A program made the position numbers and the translations under genes. From assembly GCF_000264905.1 (NCBI RefSeq), contig NW_006763131.1, forward strand, positions 1,413,253 to 1,477,252: a stretch of DNA of 64,000 bases, in the 5' to 3' direction. Under the pieces are notes generated by a model, which was not told the origin of the DNA, did no database searches, and saw only the letters and a list, made by a program, of their open reading frames with translations. This DNA comes from Stereum hirsutum FP-91666 SS1 (Eukaryota > Basidiomycota > Agaricomycetes > Russulales > Stereaceae). How positions within the stretch are numbered: position 1 is the stretch's first letter; every line of letters starts with the position of its first letter. This document shows positions 59,322-64,000 of the stretch, piece after piece.

Positions 59322-62300
59322 CTAAACAGAGAGCTGCTCGCCGCACATACTGACGGCAAAATCGCCCAGCGCTGTGCGGTACTCACCTGCACCGTGCTAA
59401 CGTTAGCCGGGGAAGATCGCAGGAAGGTGACTCGAAGATAGCGACACTCACGAGCTAACGGTATTCGTTCACCAAAAACGGAGAGCGACACACTACAGCA
59501 GATTGATCTGAGTTAGCTGAGCGTTTGATAGGGAGGACAAGCACACTCACGCTATGTATTCGACCTCAGCACGAAGTGTCAATGCCTCTTCTGTCGCCAT
59601 CGCCTGCTTAGCAACTGCCCAAAACTTGAGGAGCACACGGCCGGCGGTGTACCAATAAAACTGCCCAAAGGAAATATTAGTTTCTTTCGCAAATGTACGC
59701 TGTCTCTAAAACATACGACTGCACTTGGCTCTAGGAGGGTGATGTCGAAACTTGTGCCCGCCCTTAGGCTATAAATGAGTTCTAGAATGGCTCGACTGGC
59801 TTCGTGGATCTTGTATGTCGAATTACACCCCCCAACTCCTAGGTCGAACCTGGCATGAGACTCGTGAAGAAGAATGATGGCCCTAGTGCAACCATGCATT
59901 CAGCACAAAGTTTTACCCAATAAGCACAGCACAGAAGCACTTACATGTGCGAGACCAGGTAAGCGACATAAAGATGTGAATCGACGACCCCATCTGGCAT
60001 AGGATTTTTGAGGTAATGAGGGAAATTCGGTCGAAACGACTCTGACAAGCTGTCCAATTCGATGAACTCCACCGAGCGACGAGGATCGTCGAAGAGACTC
60101 TCCGTAATCGCGCCTGCTCCGAAGTAATTGGACCCACCGGTATCTGGGGGTACAAACTGGACAGAGGGGTCTCCAAGGCACCGTTTCACTCTGAAGCGCA
60201 TGTTGAACTGTTTGACTCGGGATAGAAGCACGGACCCTTTGATGTAGAGTGTGAACGAGTCGGTGTGTTTCTCGGGGTGAAAGATGAAAAGGTTCCGCGA
60301 CTGTAACATCTGGCGGTCGTCCTCAGAATGGATGTACTAGAGAGGACATCAGCTAGTCGCGAGAAACAAACGGTCATCGGGACTCGTACTTCCAAGTCGA
60401 ACTGATCGCCTCTGGCAGGCATAAGTTGTGGAAGATCCTGATCGTCCATATTGAGAGCCCACTCATTACTACAACCTTGTTGACGGTCCGACTGATGTCG
60501 TATTCAAAAGTCAACAACCAAAGATGCAGAACAACAGACAGCTCAGGGTACGCACCGAATATGCAAGCCAGAAACAATTTCTTCTCAGCTCCTTCTCCAT
60601 TGCTGATTTGGCCGATCCAATGAGAGAGGGTCCGCGCATGACTTGGTTCAAGGAGTGAAAGTCGTCGCAGACATTCAACCCTAGAGGTACTAGGCCTCTC
60701 ATGGTCGTAGCGTTACTGTCATACAACTAGCATATGCATGGTAGTCGACTTCTGAGATGAAATAACGGGTATTGACTGTCTTACCTCCCTCCACCTAACC
60801 ATGCCATAAGTACGTGAGTAAAAGAAAATATCGATGGCTATTACCAAAGTAACAGACTAACCGAGCATGGTACCACAACCACCATGTAACCAGAATCTTC
60901 GCTGTGATCAGAGTTCAGCACAGACGAATTAAAGAGACATCTCTCTCAATCACCTTGTACATACTCCAGAAGTCGTGTACCGGTCACTTCGTCACGATGA
61001 ACAGCTCGTTTAGCCAACGAGATATGTATCTCTCCAAACGTACTTGCCGCCTGCCGCTGTTCGAACGTATCTCGACCATAGTACTGGTTCAAAGGATACG
61101 TCGGCACGTGCGGCATTGCCGCCGATGTGTATAGACTTCCAACAGCGCATAACGCATGTAGGATCGAGAGGCTTGGAAAGTTCGAGTGAGTGGGAGGAAA
61201 TGATATGGATGCCATGAATGTGGGTGTATGAAAGAGCCTCCCGGCGTGAGGATGAAATGTGAAGAACGAGTCGACGCTGACGCTCATTAGCACACGATAT
61301 AAACCGAGAAAAATTGACGTCGTCGAACTCACAGATGACGCAGAAGGCCGGGTGATGGAAGACTTCGTGGCCATCGTGGGTCGATAGCGTACCACTGCTC
61401 CGAGCTTGGTGGCAACGGTGGCGGCAGCGGCAGGGGAGGTGAATAAATGGTTGACATGTTAGGAGCAATTGGCAACGTTTGTGGTGATGGTCCGTTATCG
61501 TTGACCGTAAGTTGTCTGTGTAGCAGGTGACTGATATGTTGAGTAGGATCATTAGTTGTGGAATACGAGGTAAGTATGTTCAAATCGTCCAGGGTGACGG
61601 AACTGGGGCCTTCATTAGGCAAGGCTAACGAGGCCGGACTGGCGCTGATGGACGATATCGAGCTAACAATCGAATCATTTTGTAGTTGTTGTTGCTTGAG
61701 TCGTGCCTCCAGCTCCACTGTTCCTCAAGAATTGAGCAACTCGCCTGCAAGAGACGATATGGGAATAACCTACATATTCGGTTCTCAAGGTCAGCACAAA
61801 GTGCCTCCGTGGGTGACTCTGGTCGAATCGCGCCTGATCATGTTACCGTCGTAAGTCGAAGATAGCTACAGGCATAGCGAGAAAAGGAAGCCCCACTTTC
61901 GTCATAAGTGCAGTCCACATCTGGTACGTAAGCCTTCGTTTGAAGTGCTAGAGTCAGAGCGTGACGATGAGACCTAAGACAAGTTGTACAAGCGGGTCTG
62001 CGAGCATCGCTGAAATCGAGGTCAGTGTCAGAGAAAATACCATCACGAACCAACCATAAAAACGTAGTGTCATTACCATTTCTGCACAAGTTTCAACATC
62101 CCGCATGCGAGCATACTTGTGAGTTAGCGACGGCCTCGAATGAGAAGATTGCAAGGCTTGTAACCTACAAGTTTCCGTCGTCGGCACTGGTGACAAGCCT
62201 ACAGGAAGTTCGCAGAGCAATTGAGCCATTGCAGCACAACCCCGGGCTAGAACAAGGAAAGAACCCACTTGGTTTCGTCTCAAGAAGTTCTGCTGAGCAG

Positions 62301-62373
62301 CGCTCCCGGGGCCACTCGAGCTCGCCACCGCGATCGACTCTCCCCGAGCCTTGCCCGACGTTGACTTCGCCAT
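59322..62373 (-). CDS. Zn2Cys6 transcription factor B, tandem paralogue of A
   Basis: The start MAKSTSGKARGESIAVASSS leads to RRNQV and the zinc cluster ACHQCRRRKL, then a 5-nt exon AAATG (62077-62081), then DARRPACTTCLRSHRH with the last Cys in PDVDCTYDE. The coiled-coil/Ser-rich segment MELEARLKQQQLQNDSIV is followed by the fungal_trans domain: FFTFHPHAGRLFHTPTFMAS, ISFPPTHSNFPSLSILHALC, AKILVTWWLWYHAR, RRNCFWLAYS, GCSNEWALNMDDQDLPQLMP and DSFTLYIKGSVLLSRVKQFN. It ends GERIPLAREYRTALGDFAVS and CGEQLSV, stop at 59322. Each block matches regulator A, 643 bp downstream on the same strand. Target genes are unknown; neither neighbour suggests a cluster. Confidence 0.85.
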
Positions 62374-63632
62374 CTAAAGTCGCGCGTCGCGGTGCCGTGG
62401 TGCAAGGGCGTCTGCTTGCTGTTGGTTTTAGTGCGGCGGTACTATAAATCCTTTCTGACAAGGATGCTGTGTAGAGCCAAGTTGAGCAGAGCTAGGCGCC
62501 ACCTTGAGCAACACCGACGAGCAGAAAATCCAGAAGCAAGGAGCAAGGGGGTCGGATGGGGCTAGATGAAGCTCTTTCATCAAATAGTCTTGCCGATCCT
62601 CAAGCTGGCGAGGAACTTGCCCTAATTAAACACGCACAGACGTCGTCAGCGCATTATCTCTAGCCCCATTCCATCTTCGTGCCACTGGTGGCGGCGCCTA
62701 TGCGTATGAATGGAGGTTCGCTTGCTAATTGCTAGTTGGGCCCCACCTTTTCTCGTCAGCTTTCATTCAACATGCACGAGGCACACGCTTTCGATCTGGT
62801 TCCTTGAGATCCTGGACCTCAAGCTTCGAGTACTTACGACCCGTCACGAAAACTGTTGATCCTACTTTCTTGGTCCAGTGATTCAGAACCCTTCATAGTC
62901 TGATCGATGGACATGTGGTAGAAGTAACCACTTCAAGCAAAGGTCGATAATCGTAGCGGTATCCTGGTGTTTGATATAGGAAACGACGAAAGATCAAGGA
63001 ATGGTCCAGGTACTGAAAAGTGTGGGCATCGATCCCGGTAAACTACAATTGACCGTACGAGCGCCGTGCCACATTTACAGTGTCGCGCACGTACAGTATT
63101 ACTTATGGAGCTTATAAGTCTGCGATAGCGATGGACGGTGACCGAGATGGTCGATGGATGGTATGGGACTGAGGATATGTGCACCTGTGTCAATGTGGAG
63201 GGAGAAGGACTGGAGTGCATGGTTGATTGTCACTTGTGCGTATCTACTTATGGATTCAGGCAGCCTACGGATGAATGTGACAAGATGAGGGTGAGGGTGA
63301 GGGTGTTGGTATTGGTGATGTGGTATGGGATGGGATAGATAGGAGGGAGATTGCGCGGAGATGGAAGCGTGGCGAGAGAGGGGGGAACGCATCGAGAGAT
63401 TGGAGCATAACTATGGAAACGGAGTACAGTGGGTAACAGGGAACAGCATGTACGAGAGAACGAAACAGTAAAGAAAAAAGATAAATCGTCCCAACACAAG
63501 CGAGAACGAAGCAGAGCAAAGGGGAATCACACCGAACCTAGATAAGCATAATATAACAGAGAAAACGAATAAGAACACGATCACTGAACAGAGAGAAAAA
63601 GGTGACATTCCGCCCGGTGCTCCGTATTCAAA
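62374..63632. other. Intergenic stretch of about 1.26 kb
   Basis: No supported gene. A GAGGGT simple repeat lies at about 63286-63304. The first part is the promoter of regulator B; the last 300 bp are A-rich on the plus strand and are probably the 3' flank of the partial gene on the right. Confidence 0.5.
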
Positions 63633-64000
63633 TCAAGAAGAGGAAATAGAAGGAGTGAACAAACCCTCCCCAGTGAAACCACTGGTGATGTTGCTCACGT
63701 TGACGACAGCGTCGTTGGTCGTGTGGAAGAAAGCGAATGCGGGGTCCCACACGGCGTTGAATTGATCATTCGAGAGACTATTGTCGTCGACGATCTCCGA
63801 GGCCAGCGCAGAATCCGTCCACGCAACCCTCGTCCCCGTCCCATCGATAGCCCATTCCCGAAGCGCAAGCGACGCGTCCGAGCCGAAAAAGAGATCCCCC
63901 GTAGGGGTCGCTAATGACGAGACGGCATACGCAACGTCACTGGGAACGACGGACCCGAATACGGCGACTTCAATTAACGGTATTGAGTCCAGGCTTTGTC
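63633..64000 (-). CDS. C-terminal part of an unknown protein, cut by the window end
   Basis: The frame is open from the right edge to a TGA at 63633. It reads SLDSIPLIEVAVFGSVVPSD, VAYAVSSLATPTGDLFFGSD, ALREWAIDGTGTRVAWTDSA and FNAVWDPAFAFFHTTNDAVV, ending FTGEGLFTPSISSS. The composition (many Asn, Thr and aromatic residues, N-x-S/T sites) suggests a secreted protein, possibly a C-terminal beta-domain of a hydrolase. I do not recognise the family. Confidence 0.55.
   Translation of the reverse strand, partial: QSLDSIPLIEVAVFGSVVPSDVAYAVSSLATPTGDLFFGSDASLALREWAIDGTGTRVAWTDSALASEIVDDNSLSNDQFNAVWDPAFAFFHTTNDAVVNVSNITSGFTGEGLFTPSISSS

Overview
The window is intron-rich eukaryotic DNA with short GT-AG introns (about 45-70 nt) and a gene set typical of a filamentous basidiomycete, most likely an Agaricomycete: F-box proteins with Agaricomycete-style architecture, Zn2Cys6/fungal_trans regulators, acetylglutamate synthase, RAVE subunit Rav1, seipin and Rap1-Myb-like proteins. 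There is no sign of rRNA, a convincing tRNA, CRISPR or an intact transposon. One assembly gap of 822 N lies at 23371-24192. Exon joins are my own reading of splice sites and conserved protein motifs; gene ends are more certain than every internal splice.

Layout. 1-4.1 kb: 3' part of a UBE2O-type E2 ubiquitin-conjugating enzyme and a small unknown gene, both on the minus strand. 4.4-6.2 kb: gene-poor, with decayed coding sequence, an 18-bp perfect inverted repeat and a 32-bp tandem repeat. 6.3-11.2 kb: a secreted aldose 1-epimerase and a DHA1-type MFS exporter, divergent. 11.7-13.6 kb: an F-box protein. 14.4-16.4 kb: mitochondrial N-acetylglutamate synthase with a perfect Gcn4/Cpc1 site overlapping its TATA box. 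16.7-20.3 kb: an unknown conserved-looking gene and the carnitine/acylcarnitine carrier. 20.9-22.8 kb: Rap1-Myb-like protein A. After the gap, 24.9-31.0 kb: Rav1, divergent from a multi-fasciclin membrane protein (31.1-34.0 kb).

34-36 kb is simple-sequence rich with one unresolved possible gene. Then follow an F-box protein (36.3-38.0), Rab GDP-dissociation inhibitor (38.3-40.0), Rap1-Myb-like protein B, a paralogue of A (40.6-42.1), methylmalonate-semialdehyde dehydrogenase (42.7-45.1), low-molecular-weight phosphatase (45.6-46.3), an SH3BGR/thioredoxin-like protein with a 14-nt micro-exon (46.6-48.0), an SDR oxidoreductase (48.2-49.3), seipin (49.8-51.1) with a divergent unknown gene, a small beta-rich protein (52.6-53.3), prephenate dehydratase (53.5-54.8), and two tandem paralogous Zn2Cys6 regulators (55.6-62.4) that both split the zinc cluster with the same 5-nt micro-exon. 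A partial unknown gene runs off the right end.

The genes do not form one pathway. Most are housekeeping: amino-acid synthesis (NAGS, prephenate dehydratase), valine breakdown, fatty-acid import to mitochondria, vesicle traffic and V-ATPase assembly, and lipid-droplet biogenesis. The least ordinary content is the pair of Rap1-Myb paralogues, the tandem Zn2Cys6 pair with 5-nt exons, and the repeat nest at 4.4-5.9 kb.
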